Shown here: one piece after another, positions 9,073 to 16,831 of the stretch
Layout: every line of letters starts with the position of its first letter
Position numbering within the stretch: the stretch's first letter is position 1
Assembly (NCBI RefSeq): GCF_009856825.1
Contig: NZ_WVTD01000017.1
Span: 1-64,000, forward strand
Source of the DNA: Novosphingobium silvae
GTDB lineage: Bacteria > Pseudomonadota > Alphaproteobacteria > Sphingomonadales > Sphingomonadaceae
Length of the DNA stretch: 64,000 nt
Direction of reading: 5' to 3'
Position numbers and translations under genes: made by a program
The notes under the pieces: generated by a model
The model's database searches: none
The model's input: only the letters and a program-made list of their open reading frames with translations
What the model was told of the DNA's origin: nothing

Positions 9073-9741
9073 ATGAAGACGATCCATACTCTGGCGCTGC
9101 CTTGCGCGGCGCTGTTCGCGCATCCGCTGGCCGCGCAGACCTTGCCCGCACCGGTACTGGGCACTGCCCAGGTCCAGACGGTGGTCGCGACGCCGGTCGC
9201 AACGCTGCTGCCGTCGACGCAGCCGGACATCCTGCGCGCGGGAACCGCCATCGCCTTGGTGACGCGCGAGGAACTGACAACCAAGAAGAAAAAGCTCCGC
9301 GTGGGCCAGCGCTTCCAGATGGAAGTTGCGGAGAACGTGACGCACAACGGTCTCGTCGTGATCCCGTCGGGCACGCCCGCCATCGGCGAAGTGACCGAAG
9401 TGCGCAACAAGGGCATGTGGGGCAAGTCGGGCTACATCGGCGCCCGCGTCGTCTCGCTCAGCCTCAACGGCCGCAACGTTCGTGTGAGCGGCACTTTCGA
9501 CGACAAGGGCGTCACCGGCACGGGCGGCGTGATCGCGGCGATTGCCCTGGTTCCGATTGCGGGCTTCCTGACCACCGGCACCAGCGCGTTCATCGCCAGC
9601 GGCTCGGGCGTGAAAGGCTTTCTGGATGAAGACCTGTCGTTCCTGGCGACGCAGCCACAGCCACAGCCACAGGCGCAGGCCTTCCCGGCTGCGGCCCCGG
9701 CTGCCCCGGCAGTGCTGACCTCGACCTCGCTCACGAAGTAA
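9073..9741 (+). CDS. secreted hypothetical protein
   Basis: A 222-residue protein with a cleavable signal peptide (MKTIHTLALPCAALFAHPLAAQ). The middle, residues 60-150, looks like a small beta-rich domain (LRVGQRFQMEVAENV, VVIPSGTPAIGEVTEV), then a hydrophobic stretch (GVIAAIALVPIAGFLTTG) and a Gln-Pro/Ala-rich tail (QPQPQPQAQ). The ATG at 9073 follows GGGGGT; the longer frame from 9043 would bury the signal peptide. No family name can be given. It is the last core-like gene before the island. Confidence 0.75.
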   Translation: MKTIHTLALPCAALFAHPLAAQTLPAPVLGTAQVQTVVATPVATLLPSTQPDILRAGTAIALVTREELTTKKKKLRVGQRFQMEVAENVTHNGLVVIPSGTPAIGEVTEVRNKGMWGKSGYIGARVVSLSLNGRNVRVSGTFDDKGVTGTGGVIAAIALVPIAGFLTTGTSAFIASGSGVKGFLDEDLSFLATQPQPQPQAQAFPAAAPAAPAVLTSTSLTK

Positions 9742-9754
9742 GCCGCCGATCGAA

Positions 9755-9788
9755 CCTGCCCTGTGATGCTACGCGCATGCGGGGCAGG
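9755..9788 (+). terminator. hairpin after the secreted protein gene
   Basis: CCTGCCC pairs with GGGCAGG around a 20-base loop starting 14 bases after the stop. No U-tract follows, so this is a possible terminator only. Confidence 0.35.
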
Positions 9789-9819
9789 CGTTCGGATGTG
9801 ATTATGGGGGAAGGACGGC

Positions 9820-9831
9820 TGGAGCGGGTAG
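9820..9831 (+). repeat. attL-like direct repeat of the tRNA-Gly 3' end
   Basis: TGGAGCGGGTAG is identical, in the same orientation, to bases 40267-40278, the complement of the 3' end (with CCA) of the tRNA-Gly gene. Extending to 17 bases costs one mismatch. It lies just where core genes stop and insertion sequences begin, as expected for the distal end of an island integrated into the tRNA 3' end. Confidence 0.65.
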
Positions 9832-10048
9832 AGGGAGCACGCCATAATCGTACATGGCAGCGGGCCTCAGTTTAGCGCGGGTTCGATTCCCTGGAGCGCT
9901 CCGCCTGGAGCATACCTTGCGGCGGGTGCGTCTTTAGCAAGAAGCAGCGAAGCGGCCACAGATACATCATATGTGTGAACTCACGCGCAAGCACAGCAAC
10001 GGCTAGATCCGCTCCTGATCAATGACCTGAGAGCCCGTTTGATAAGGG

Positions 10049-10239
10049 TTGAGCGACAGCGGCTTTACCAACGCGCGTTGGTATTATTGGTGGTTTCGCC
10101 GCTTCGTGCGCCGACTGCTGTTCCGCACGATCCACGACATGGCGCTGATGCTCGACCGGGAGCGTGAGGCACGCGAGCAGAGCCCATCCGCGGCGGTGGT
10201 CGACAGCCAATCGGTCAAGGCACCGTCCGGCGGCGGCTA
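10049..10239 (+). pseudogene. IS5-family transposase remnant
   Basis: A roughly 63-residue piece with the IS5-type motifs RWYYWWFRRFVRRLLF and PSAAVVDSQSVKAP, the latter holding the first catalytic Asp. The start (TTG) and everything after the SGGG residues are missing. The sequence stops exactly at the TA target of the IS630 element, and the rest of the IS5 gene is not on the far side, so DNA was lost here. Confidence 0.8.
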
Positions 10240-11285
10240 GAGCGGTTTTCGACCGTTCTGAATCGGCATGGGATTCCCTTCGGGCGCGATTTCTGATTCA
10301 GAATCCATGCTGGTGAAGGAGGCCGGCATGGATGGCTCTTTCAATGGATTTGCGCACTCGGCTTTTGGCAGCGGTGGATAGTGGATCGAGTTGCCGTGCT
10401 GCGGCGGACCGGTTCGGTGTGGCACCATCAACGGCGGTCCGATGGCGAGCACAGCAGCGCGAGACGGGTGACATTGCCCCAAAGCCCCGCGGCGGGGATA
10501 TGCGCTCGCGGCGGATGGAAGAGCGGGCAGCGGACATTCTGGCCATTTGGGAGGAGCGTAGGGACATCACCCTCGAAGAACTGCGTTTGGCGCTGGCGGA
10601 CAAGGGCATGGTCGTTTCCGTGGCCGGGCTACATCGCTTTTTTGTTCGCCGTGGACTGACGCGCAAAAAAAGACAGGCCATGCGATAGAGCAAGATCGAC
10701 CAGACGTCCTGAAGCAGCGTCAGGACTGGTTCGAGGGGCAACTCGATCTCGAACCGGAGCGCCTGGTCTTCATCGACGAAACCTGGACCGCGACCAATAT
10801 GACCCGCAGCCACGGCCGTTGCCCGAAAGGCGAGCGGTTGCGGATGGGCTTCCCGCACGGCCATCGCAAGACAACCACCCTGGTCGCCGGCCTGCGCATG
10901 ACCGGCATGGTCGCACCCATGGTGCTCGATGGACCGATTAACGGCGACTGGTTCGAAGCCTACGTCGCTCAGGTCCTCGTCCCGGAACTGCGGCCCGGCG
11001 ACGTCGTCATCATGGACAACCTGTCGAGCCACAAGCGCGCATCGATGCAGGTGCTTATCGAGGCCGCAGGCGCAACCCTGCGCTTTCTCCCGCCCTACAG
11101 CCCCGACTTCAACCCAATCGAGAAGGCCTTTTCCCGCCTCAAGGCCATGCTCCGCAAAGCGGGCGAGCGAACGGTCAGCGGCCTGTGGAGCTTGATCGGC
11201 AAACTCGTCGATATCTTCCAGCCTCAGGAATGCGCCAACTACTTCAAATCATGTGGCTACGAACCAGAATGATCGAAAACCGCTC
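10240..11285 (+). mobile_element. IS630-family insertion sequence, complete
   Basis: A 1046-bp element with terminal inverted repeats of about 25 bp beginning GAGCGGTTTTCGA (left 10240, right complement ending 11285) and TA on both sides (10238-10239, 11286-11287), the TA duplication expected for IS630/Tc1-type elements. It holds one transposase split over two frames. It looks intact and possibly active. Its flanks do not rejoin into one gene (IS5 remnant left, glycosyltransferase right). Confidence 0.9.
10332..11272 (+). CDS. IS630 transposase, made by -1 frameshift
   Basis: Frame 1 (10332-10688, 118 residues) is a helix-turn-helix DNA-binding part (DLRTRLLAAVDSGSSCRAAA...). At A7 (10665-10671) a -1 slip continues into a second frame to 11272 carrying the DDE catalytic part: VFIDETW (Asp), VVIMDNLSSHK (Asp) and FNPIEKAFSRLK (Glu). 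The product is about 313 residues, normal for IS630. Slippage at the A-run is the known way such elements limit transposase. All three acidic residues are present, so activity is plausible. Confidence 0.88.
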
Positions 11286-12343
11286 TAGTATTTTCTACGT
11301 TTAGCCACGCATATAGCCAGCGCATCTAGGGCAAGGTTTTTGTTTTGCTTAATTCCACCTAAAGTTTGCCTGTACATTCCGCCTGTAACATAAGAAATGT
11401 ATCTCGCAACGCCCGCTATTTTATTTCCACGGATCATCTTCAGCCTCTTACTGAAAATGTACGCATGCTGACGCAGATGCTCTTGGCGATTTTTTAGTTG
11501 ATGTTCTGAAAACAGGCATGAGTCCCACTCATTTACATCTATGCCTTCAGAAAGATCAGCAATTTCCTCAAGAAACTCTTTGCGTTTAAGGAGATAAGAA
11601 TCATACTTAAGTCTGATAGATTTGATAATCTCTTTTTTAGAGCGTTCAATGCGGGCAAATCCGCTTACGTTTTGATCATGCTGTCTGTAATTTGCAAGCT
11701 TGTCAGGAAGATTGTATATTTTACCTGAAAGAAGGGCTAGCTGTGTAACCCAGCGGTCATGAGATACTTTCCTTTCCTCTTCAATCACATCCATAGGTCT
11801 AGTATTATAGTCAATAATATCGATCAAAGCGCGGGGGAAAGTGCACACGAAGCCGGAAAAATTGATTAGCGGGTCCATAACGGATATCTCGCCTTTCGGA
11901 ACTTTTCTTGTCTCCAGTCCTGCCGGCTCGCCTTTCTTCGTGAACTTCAAAGCGTCATGAACGCAAAGCACGACACCAGGTCTCGCCAAGGCTTCGAGGG
12001 ACATCTCGATCTTATTCGGCTCCCAAATGTCGTCTTGATCAGAGAACGCGATGAAGTCACCTTCACACAAAGAGGCAGCCTTCATGAAATTAGATGAGAA
12101 ATAAAGTCGCTGTTCATTGCGGATGAAGCGCACCTTGAAGGGTGCTACCTCTGTAAATTTTTCCACAATCTGCTGGGTCTCATCCGATGATTGATCATCA
12201 GTTATGACCAACTCCCAAGGCAGATGAGTTTGAGCTAGAAAGGAATCTAGCTGCTCTTGGATGAAGCGAGCGCCATTGTATGTCGCCATCGCGATCGAGA
12301 CGCGAGCATCTTGAGGAGAGGCAAGATTTGCTGGTAGGCTCAC
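11285..12343 (-). CDS. family 2 glycosyltransferase
   Basis: A 352-residue GT-A glycosyltransferase. The N-terminus has VSIAMATYNGARFIQEQLDS, then VITDDQSSDET and IAFSDQDDIW, the rhamnosyl/glucosyl-transferase-type GT2 signature that binds nucleotide sugar and metal. It probably adds a sugar to O-antigen or exopolysaccharide at the inner membrane. Clearly lower GC than the core genes, as usual for transferred surface-sugar loci. Its stop TAG is made of the TA target base pair plus the first base of the IS630 element, so the natural C-terminus may be missing. Confidence 0.88.
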   Translation of the reverse strand: MSLPANLASPQDARVSIAMATYNGARFIQEQLDSFLAQTHLPWELVITDDQSSDETQQIVEKFTEVAPFKVRFIRNEQRLYFSSNFMKAASLCEGDFIAFSDQDDIWEPNKIEMSLEALARPGVVLCVHDALKFTKKGEPAGLETRKVPKGEISVMDPLINFSGFVCTFPRALIDIIDYNTRPMDVIEEERKVSHDRWVTQLALLSGKIYNLPDKLANYRQHDQNVSGFARIERSKKEIIKSIRLKYDSYLLKRKEFLEEIADLSEGIDVNEWDSCLFSEHQLKNRQEHLRQHAYIFSKRLKMIRGNKIAGVARYISYVTGGMYRQTLGGIKQNKNLALDALAICVAKRRKY

Positions 12344-12413
12344 CGTTTAACAACTCCTAAAATCTTAAGTATTTGTTCTCATGAACATTGCAGCGCTAGC
12401 AGCACTCTGAAAA

Positions 12414-12476
12414 TCACTCGTCGGCGTCGAGCAGACTGTCGGGCGTGCCGGTGTCAAGCCATGCGAAGCCGCCCCG
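12414..12476 (-). pseudogene. C-terminal scrap of a glucose-1-phosphate thymidylyltransferase (rmlA/rfbA)
   Basis: On the minus strand the frame reads FAWLDTGTPDSLLDADE then TGA, the near-invariant C-terminal motif of RmlA, which makes dTDP-glucose for dTDP-rhamnose. The rest of the gene (about 270 codons) is absent; upstream bases do not continue the family. Evidence that a dTDP-sugar pathway once stood between the glycosyltransferase and flippase genes. Confidence 0.65.
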
Positions 12477-12593
12477 CCAATGACAGCAACCTTTCTGCGA
12501 TAGCTATCCGGCAGCCCGGCGTTTTTCTTTCGTCTCACCGGACTACACTTTTTGTGCACTCCCCTTCTCCTATCAGAAAAAGTCCGCGATCGC

Positions 12594-13910
12594 TCAGCAA
12601 GATCTGCGGCGCTCATCGAAGCCCCGCTCTCGCCAGATTACAAACAGCAACCAGAAAAGAGATGCGCCATATCCGAACGCCCATGCTGCAGATGTTGCGA
12701 CTGCCGGTCCTACGCCGCGCAGATAATGAATGCCAACGGCCATAGCGATGACGAACAGGGTGAAATTGACAATATTGATGGTAAGCATTGCCCTCATTTC
12801 ACGCAATGCAACCAGGGCTGGCGTCACCCAGAACAGGCTGGTGGAGATCGCTGTTCCGACAAGCAGTATTCGAAACGGCAAAACTGCGCCCAGGTAAGCG
12901 GATCCATATACGAACGTGATGACATGCGGCAACGCCAGTGCCAGCAGCAGGCAGCTGAACATCACAATGACGGCGAATGGAACGGCTATACGACGCACGA
13001 CAGCCAGGATGGCTGCGGGGCCCTCGCGACGCAACGCGCTGAAATCCTGCAGGATCAGGGTTGCTATCGCTTGGTTCGCAAGTTGCACGATCGATACGAG
13101 GGAGCGGGCGAGGCGATAAAAGCCGACAGAGCTATCGGACGCTACCAGTCCCACCACCAACGTATCGCCTTCTTTCATCAACGACGAAAGGCAGGACGTG
13201 AAATAGCCGGCAACCATCATCCGCCAGTACGCCGGCGCCTGGTCTCGCCTTAGGAGCCCAAGGTGGGGACGCCGGAGCACATGCACATGCATGTTCTTTG
13301 AGACATCGCGAAGCTGGTTCAGCTTCACGACGAGGCTGACGGCCTGTGAGAGCACATACCCCAGTGCTGCCAGAAACAACCTGCCCGAAAAACCCCAGAC
13401 CAGGGAGGTCACTAGCACCATCTGCAGCGAAATCTGCATGACTGGGACAAAGGAGAGTGAGTAGATGCGCTTCGCATCTCGCATCAAACTCACCCAGGCA
13501 GCATCCGCAAAGCTCAAAAACCTGAACAGGCCGATCAGAGCCGCCGCGGCGATAATATCAGCGGACGCGTCGAGCGCTCCCAAAAGAGCCACGCCTACGA
13601 TGAACGAGACAACTCCCGAAATCAGCTTCGTGATGAACTCAACCAAAAGTGAGGATGAGAGATAACGTTGAGCGGCCGCCGTATCGCCGTCCTCCTTGGC
13701 CTCAATCCAGAAGCTTGTGAGGGCTTCTGCAGTCCGAAATCCCAGAAAATTACCGATGAGCGATGAACTGGCGATCAGAAGCGCCCACTTGCCGAACTGC
13801 TCTGGACCGAAAAATCTCGCCAGTATTACGCTCTGTATAAACGAAATGCCGACACTGATAAGTTGCCCACCCAGTACCGCGGAGCTGTTTTTAACCAACC
13901 GTTTGATCAT
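12594..13910 (-). CDS. Wzx-type polysaccharide flippase
   Basis: A 438-residue integral membrane protein with about 12 hydrophobic helices, of normal length for the MATE/MOP superfamily of Wzx flippases. It starts MIKRLVKNSSAVLGGQLIS, followed by ARFFGPEQFGKWALL, a common Wzx pattern. It would flip undecaprenyl-linked sugar units across the inner membrane. It neighbours the glycosyltransferase and the rmlA scrap. No polymerase (Wzy) or ligase is seen, so the locus is incomplete. Confidence 0.85.
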   Translation of the reverse strand: MIKRLVKNSSAVLGGQLISVGISFIQSVILARFFGPEQFGKWALLIASSSLIGNFLGFRTAEALTSFWIEAKEDGDTAAAQRYLSSSLLVEFITKLISGVVSFIVGVALLGALDASADIIAAAALIGLFRFLSFADAAWVSLMRDAKRIYSLSFVPVMQISLQMVLVTSLVWGFSGRLFLAALGYVLSQAVSLVVKLNQLRDVSKNMHVHVLRRPHLGLLRRDQAPAYWRMMVAGYFTSCLSSLMKEGDTLVVGLVASDSSVGFYRLARSLVSIVQLANQAIATLILQDFSALRREGPAAILAVVRRIAVPFAVIVMFSCLLLALALPHVITFVYGSAYLGAVLPFRILLVGTAISTSLFWVTPALVALREMRAMLTINIVNFTLFVIAMAVGIHYLRGVGPAVATSAAWAFGYGASLFWLLFVIWRERGFDERRRSC

Positions 13911-14077
13911 AAGATCTGATTCCAGCCCGCACTCAGGCCTACTTTTGCAATCTGCGCGTGCGAACGCCCGGATTACAGCCTAGTGTCGGGAGACAGCTAG
14001 CCTCCAGCAAGCGGCAATGCAACATGATCCCAAGTTTCGGTGATCACCTGCCATTGTCGGAATGCCGCCGGAGAACA

Positions 14078-14193
14078 GACCGATGATGCCGGTTCGCACA
14101 GTCGCCATACTGGGCGACGAGGCGGGCTTCCCACAGCAGCCGGGCCGCATCAAGGAACGGGAACGGTCGGGGCGTCACTGCCGGACAGTCCGC
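14078..14193 (-). repeat. diverged copy of the Rz1 C-terminal region (copy 1)
   Basis: 116 bases ungapped and roughly 88% identical (by eye) to 16038-16153. On the minus strand both encode CPAV-PRPFPFLD-ARLLWEAR followed by LVAQYGDCANRHHRS, the end of the prophage outer spanin. This copy sits in a 74-codon frame (14044-14265) without a clear lipobox, so it is a remnant, probably of a second related prophage or a duplication. Confidence 0.7.
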
Positions 14194-14242
14194 CGACGGT
14201 GATGCGGCCGAGCCTCGGCTGCCTGATGGGGGAGAGCACAGC

Positions 14243-14437
14243 ATGAGCGAGCGAGCATCACTCAAGATCGTGCAGATTGCCGTTGATGTGGGGGATGGCG
14301 ATTACTGCGCCATCAGCCTGACTCAAGAGCGCAGAGATCTGCTCATCGGCTTCATCAAGGCTCTTTCCGAGGGCCCGATCAAGCTTGTTCGCCTGATCGC
14401 CACGTCAAGCGCCCACTGGACGCGGCCCTCCGCCTAA
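14243..14437 (+). CDS. small hypothetical protein
   Basis: 64 residues (MSERASLKIVQIAVDVGDG start), with an excellent GGGGGAG ribosome site 8 bases upstream of the ATG. The first 50 residues look like an ordinary small alpha/beta protein; the tail AHWTRPSA may come from a junction. No family recognised. It sits beside the Rz1-like remnant, so it may be a phage gene left by the same event. Confidence 0.45.
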   Translation: MSERASLKIVQIAVDVGDGDYCAISLTQERRDLLIGFIKALSEGPIKLVRLIATSSAHWTRPSA

Positions 14438-14878
14438 AGGCCGAGGACCAGGCGGGTGATGCTGAGCACGATGACGGCCAAGGCACGCGCAAAGGCGGGC
14501 CACCGGCTCCACATATCCATCAGATGGCGCGCGGGTTCGGTACGTGATAATGCCCGCCTCGAAATCTCGGGGGCGTAATGACTTTCTTCGCGTTCTTTCG
14601 CCGGTGGCTCGCAGCAGTTTTTCGAGCAAATGATGTTGCCCGTCGGGTGTTATCCAATGCACCTTCGGCAAACCTTGCGGGGAGTGCGAGGAGTTTCGGC
14701 AATGGTAACCCCTTGATGCGATGCCATTTTCTGCTTACATTCTAAAAATACTGTGGAGCCGATTCTTGCGGCCGGATGTTCGGTCGTATCGGCAAATAAT
14801 GGTCGGGGTCGGATAAACGAATTTGCAGGGCTATATTAATAATTCATAGTGAACGCTTATTTTACACAAGGGTGATTG
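14438..14878. other. non-coding stretch in the island
   Basis: No convincing gene. It goes from GC-rich to AT-rich after about 14730, which probably includes the promoter of the methyltransferase gene. Two tiny frames (28 codons minus, 55 codons plus) were judged unconvincing. Confidence 0.45.
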
Positions 14879-15769
14879 ATGAATTTTGTTCAGAGAAGCG
14901 AGTGCCCTGTTTGTGAGAGTCAAAACTGCACAACTCTCGTCAAGATACCGTTCGTCGCTCCAGTAATGATGAATTTCATTCAGGATTACTATCAAGGGCG
15001 TCCGGACCCATCTCTTTTCGTCGCCGACGATTACCATTTGGTGGAGTGCGAGCGTTGCTCTTGCGTCTATCAAAAGGCAATTTTGTCGTCAGATAACATG
15101 GATGCGCTGTATGAGGATTGGGTATCCGACGAAGGGCGAAAGAAAAAAGATCGTCGGCGAATAAAAGATATGAATACTTATATGAGGGACTTTAAGGTTC
15201 TTGAGGCTTTGACCAATAGACGCCCTCATGATATAAGCGTTCTTGAGTTTGGTTTGGGGTGGGGGCATTGGTCGCGGTTGGCTAAAGCTTTCAACTTCAA
15301 TGTGTCGGGCGCGGAACTTGCAGAAGACCGGGTTGCGAATGCGTTGGCGCATGGCATCCCTATCGTCAGCGATCTATCGTCCGTCCCAGACGAGCATTAC
15401 GACATCATCTATTCAGATCAGGTCTTGGAGCACTTGCCCCATCCCGCAGCAATGATGTCCGAATTTTCTAGAATGCTGAAGCCAGGCGGTTTCATTGTGA
15501 CGAAGGTTCCTAGCGACAAGGGAATGTCAAAAAAACTGAACCCTGCAACCTTTAAGCCGGCTCACGATGCGGTACATCCGCTGGAGCATATCAATTTATT
15601 CCGCCGTTCGACTTTTGACTTCATGGCACAAGAAAACAACTTGATACAGGTGAAAGTGCCTTATGTCGAAGGGCTTAGCCGTCCCGTCGAATTTCTTAGG
15701 GAGAGAAAGCGGGGCATTCAAAATAAGGCGCATCAAAGTACTGCGATTTTTCATAAGACAAGGAATTAG
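14879..15769 (+). CDS. class I SAM-dependent methyltransferase with N-terminal zinc motif
   Basis: A 296-residue protein. It opens with a zinc-binding pattern (CPVCES near residue 10, CERCSC near 58), followed by a Rossmann methyltransferase: VLEFGLGWGHWS (motif I), GAELAEDRVANA, DIIYSDQVLEHLPHP (motif IV) and MLKPGGFIVTKVPS. This matches the sugar or small-molecule C-/O-methyltransferases found in polysaccharide loci. The ATG at 14879 follows AAGGGTGA. Composition is AT-rich compared with the genome, a sign of transfer. The substrate is unknown; a role in surface sugar methylation is inferred. Confidence 0.82.
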   Translation: MNFVQRSECPVCESQNCTTLVKIPFVAPVMMNFIQDYYQGRPDPSLFVADDYHLVECERCSCVYQKAILSSDNMDALYEDWVSDEGRKKKDRRRIKDMNTYMRDFKVLEALTNRRPHDISVLEFGLGWGHWSRLAKAFNFNVSGAELAEDRVANALAHGIPIVSDLSSVPDEHYDIIYSDQVLEHLPHPAAMMSEFSRMLKPGGFIVTKVPSDKGMSKKLNPATFKPAHDAVHPLEHINLFRRSTFDFMAQENNLIQVKVPYVEGLSRPVEFLRERKRGIQNKAHQSTAIFHKTRN

Positions 15770-15790
15770 AGTGGACTCTGATCAGTCTGG

Positions 15791-15985
15791 TCATATCCGC
15801 ACGAGCAAGTAATTGGCGCACTCGTCGGGACAGAAGAGATCGACAAGCATGCCGAGGAGGGCGCAGAGGCCGGAGACGGTCCGCTCGCCTGCCTTCCTTA
15901 GCATGGCCTTGAGGCGGGAGAAGGCTTTTTCGATTGGATTGAGGTCAGGGCTGTAGGGAAGGAAGCGCACGAGCGCAGCAAGCCC
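15791..15985 (-). pseudogene. IS630-family transposase remnant
   Basis: The minus strand reads LPYSPDLNPIEKAFSRLKAM and ends ECANYLLVRI then TGA, closely matching the C-terminal part of the IS630 transposase at 11.1-11.27 kb but with one Pro of the PPYSP motif lost. Only the last 60-65 codons remain. It lies at the border between the polysaccharide segment and the prophage lysis genes. Confidence 0.75.
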
Positions 15986-16003
15986 ATTGATCCCTTCATC
16001 AAT

Positions 16004-16309
16004 TCACATGCTTCCCTGGCGCCCTCCAGCCTCGATCGACCGGTGATGCCGGTTCGCACAGTCGCCATACTGCGCGACGAGACGCGCCTCCCACAGCAGC
16101 CGCGCTGGATCAAGGAACGGGAACGGCCTCGGCTCCACTGCCGGACAGTCCGCTTCCAGGTTGGCCTGTCCGGCGGGCGTTGGCGGCGGCGATGGCGTCG
16201 TCGAGCACGCTCCCGGCAGCATCAGGCAAAGCGCAGTCAGCAGGCACCGGCCGGTCGCGATAGATCGTGTTGATGGTGCTTTCCCGCAAAGTGGATTGTG
16301 CCTGGTCAT
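16004..16309 (-). CDS. outer spanin lipoprotein Rz1-like
   Basis: A 101-residue lipoprotein: signal sequence ending in the lipobox LPGAC at residues 31-35, then a proline-rich stretch (STTPSPPPTP) typical of Rz1. It begins inside the inner-spanin gene in another frame and continues past its end, the classic nested Rz/Rz1 arrangement. With Rz it would fuse inner and outer membranes in the last step of lysis. The last ten residues differ from the repeat copy at 14 kb, so the natural end may be altered. Confidence 0.75.
   Translation of the reverse strand: MTRHNPLCGKAPSTRSIATGRCLLTALCLMLPGACSTTPSPPPTPAGQANLEADCPAVEPRPFPFLDPARLLWEARLVAQYGDCANRHHRSIEAGGRQGSM
16038..16153 (-). repeat. Rz1 C-terminal region (copy 2)
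   Basis: Partner of the 116-base repeat at 14078-14193. Here it is part of the larger Rz1-like gene. Both copies lose similarity at the same base on the low-coordinate side. Confidence 0.7.
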
Positions 16310-16508
16310 CTTGCCTGTCCCTTTCGTAGCGGTCGCCCTGTTCCCGCATATGCTGCGCGCTGTCGTTCGCCGCCTTCGTGGCGTTGGCCAGAGCTTCGAG
16401 TGCCTTGCTGTCGTGGCGCCAGTCGTTCGCGGTCCAGCCGCCCCAGGCACCAAGCGCCAGGGCTGCCCCGGCGCCCGCGAGGCACCAGCCGATCGGGATC
16501 GGGTTCAC
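16110..16508 (-). CDS. inner spanin Rz-like protein
   Basis: A 132-residue protein with an N-terminal transmembrane anchor (GWCLAGAGAALALGAWGGW, residues 7-25) and a long charged helix (DRYERDRQDDQAQSTL), as in Rz inner spanins, which span the periplasm and pair with Rz1. GTG start at 16508 overlaps the stop of the holin-like gene (GTGA). The nested Rz1 frame within it supports the call more than sequence similarity does. Confidence 0.75.
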   Translation of the reverse strand: MNPIPIGWCLAGAGAALALGAWGGWTANDWRHDSKALEALANATKAANDSAQHMREQGDRYERDRQDDQAQSTLRESTINTIYRDRPVPADCALPDAAGSVLDDAIAAANARRTGQPGSGLSGSGAEAVPVP

Positions 16509-16831
16509 GGCGCCTTTTCCAGCGTCACGGAGTCCCCCTCGCGCAGGGCCTTGCTCTCTCCGGCCGTGGTGGGCGTGCTCTCGGCCGCCGCCTTCAGCGC
16601 GTCGAAGGCCTTGCCGGTGTTCTCGGTGGCCTTCTCGCTGCTCTTGTTCAGCACGTAGTGGAACGAGACCACGGTCGCCACAAAGCCTGACAGCTGGCCG
16701 AGCATGTAGACGATCAGCTGCTCGTTCTTCTCCGGGATGTTCTTGAACATCAGGCCGAACAGGACCGAGACGAAGGCGAACACCAGGCCGACGCCGATGT
16801 AGTCGCGCAGGGAGAGGGGCTCGCGCTTCAC
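16505..16831 (-). CDS. holin-like phage membrane protein
   Basis: A 108-residue protein with two transmembrane segments (YIGVGLVFAFVSVLFGLMF and MLGQLSGFVATVVSFHYVL) and a charged C-terminal tail. Position between endolysin and spanin genes, size and topology fit a class II holin or lysis-timing protein. Its ATG overlaps the endolysin stop (ATGA). No family signature was recognised, so the role rests on context. Confidence 0.7.
   Translation of the reverse strand: MKREPLSLRDYIGVGLVFAFVSVLFGLMFKNIPEKNEQLIVYMLGQLSGFVATVVSFHYVLNKSSEKATENTGKAFDALKAAAESTPTTAGESKALREGDSVTLEKAP

Noticed and set aside
9652..9680. CAGCCA-type short repeat
   Set aside because: Encodes the Gln-Pro-rich tail of the secreted protein; not a CRISPR or regulatory repeat.
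9872..9905. tRNA-like 3' end on the plus strand (GCGGGTTCGATTCCC)
   Set aside because: The T-arm stem pairs only partly and no acceptor, D-arm or anticodon arm can be fitted; also in the opposite orientation to the tRNA-Gly repeat.
12365..12616. 83-codon minus frame overlapping the rmlA scrap
   Set aside because: The other frame carries the conserved RmlA motif; this one has no features.
14434..14520. 28-codon minus frame with one hydrophobic stretch
   Set aside because: No ribosome site and no coupled neighbour.
14578..14745. 55-codon plus frame starting MTFFAFFRRWLAAV
   Set aside because: Weak ribosome site and no recognisable features; runs into AT-rich leader sequence.
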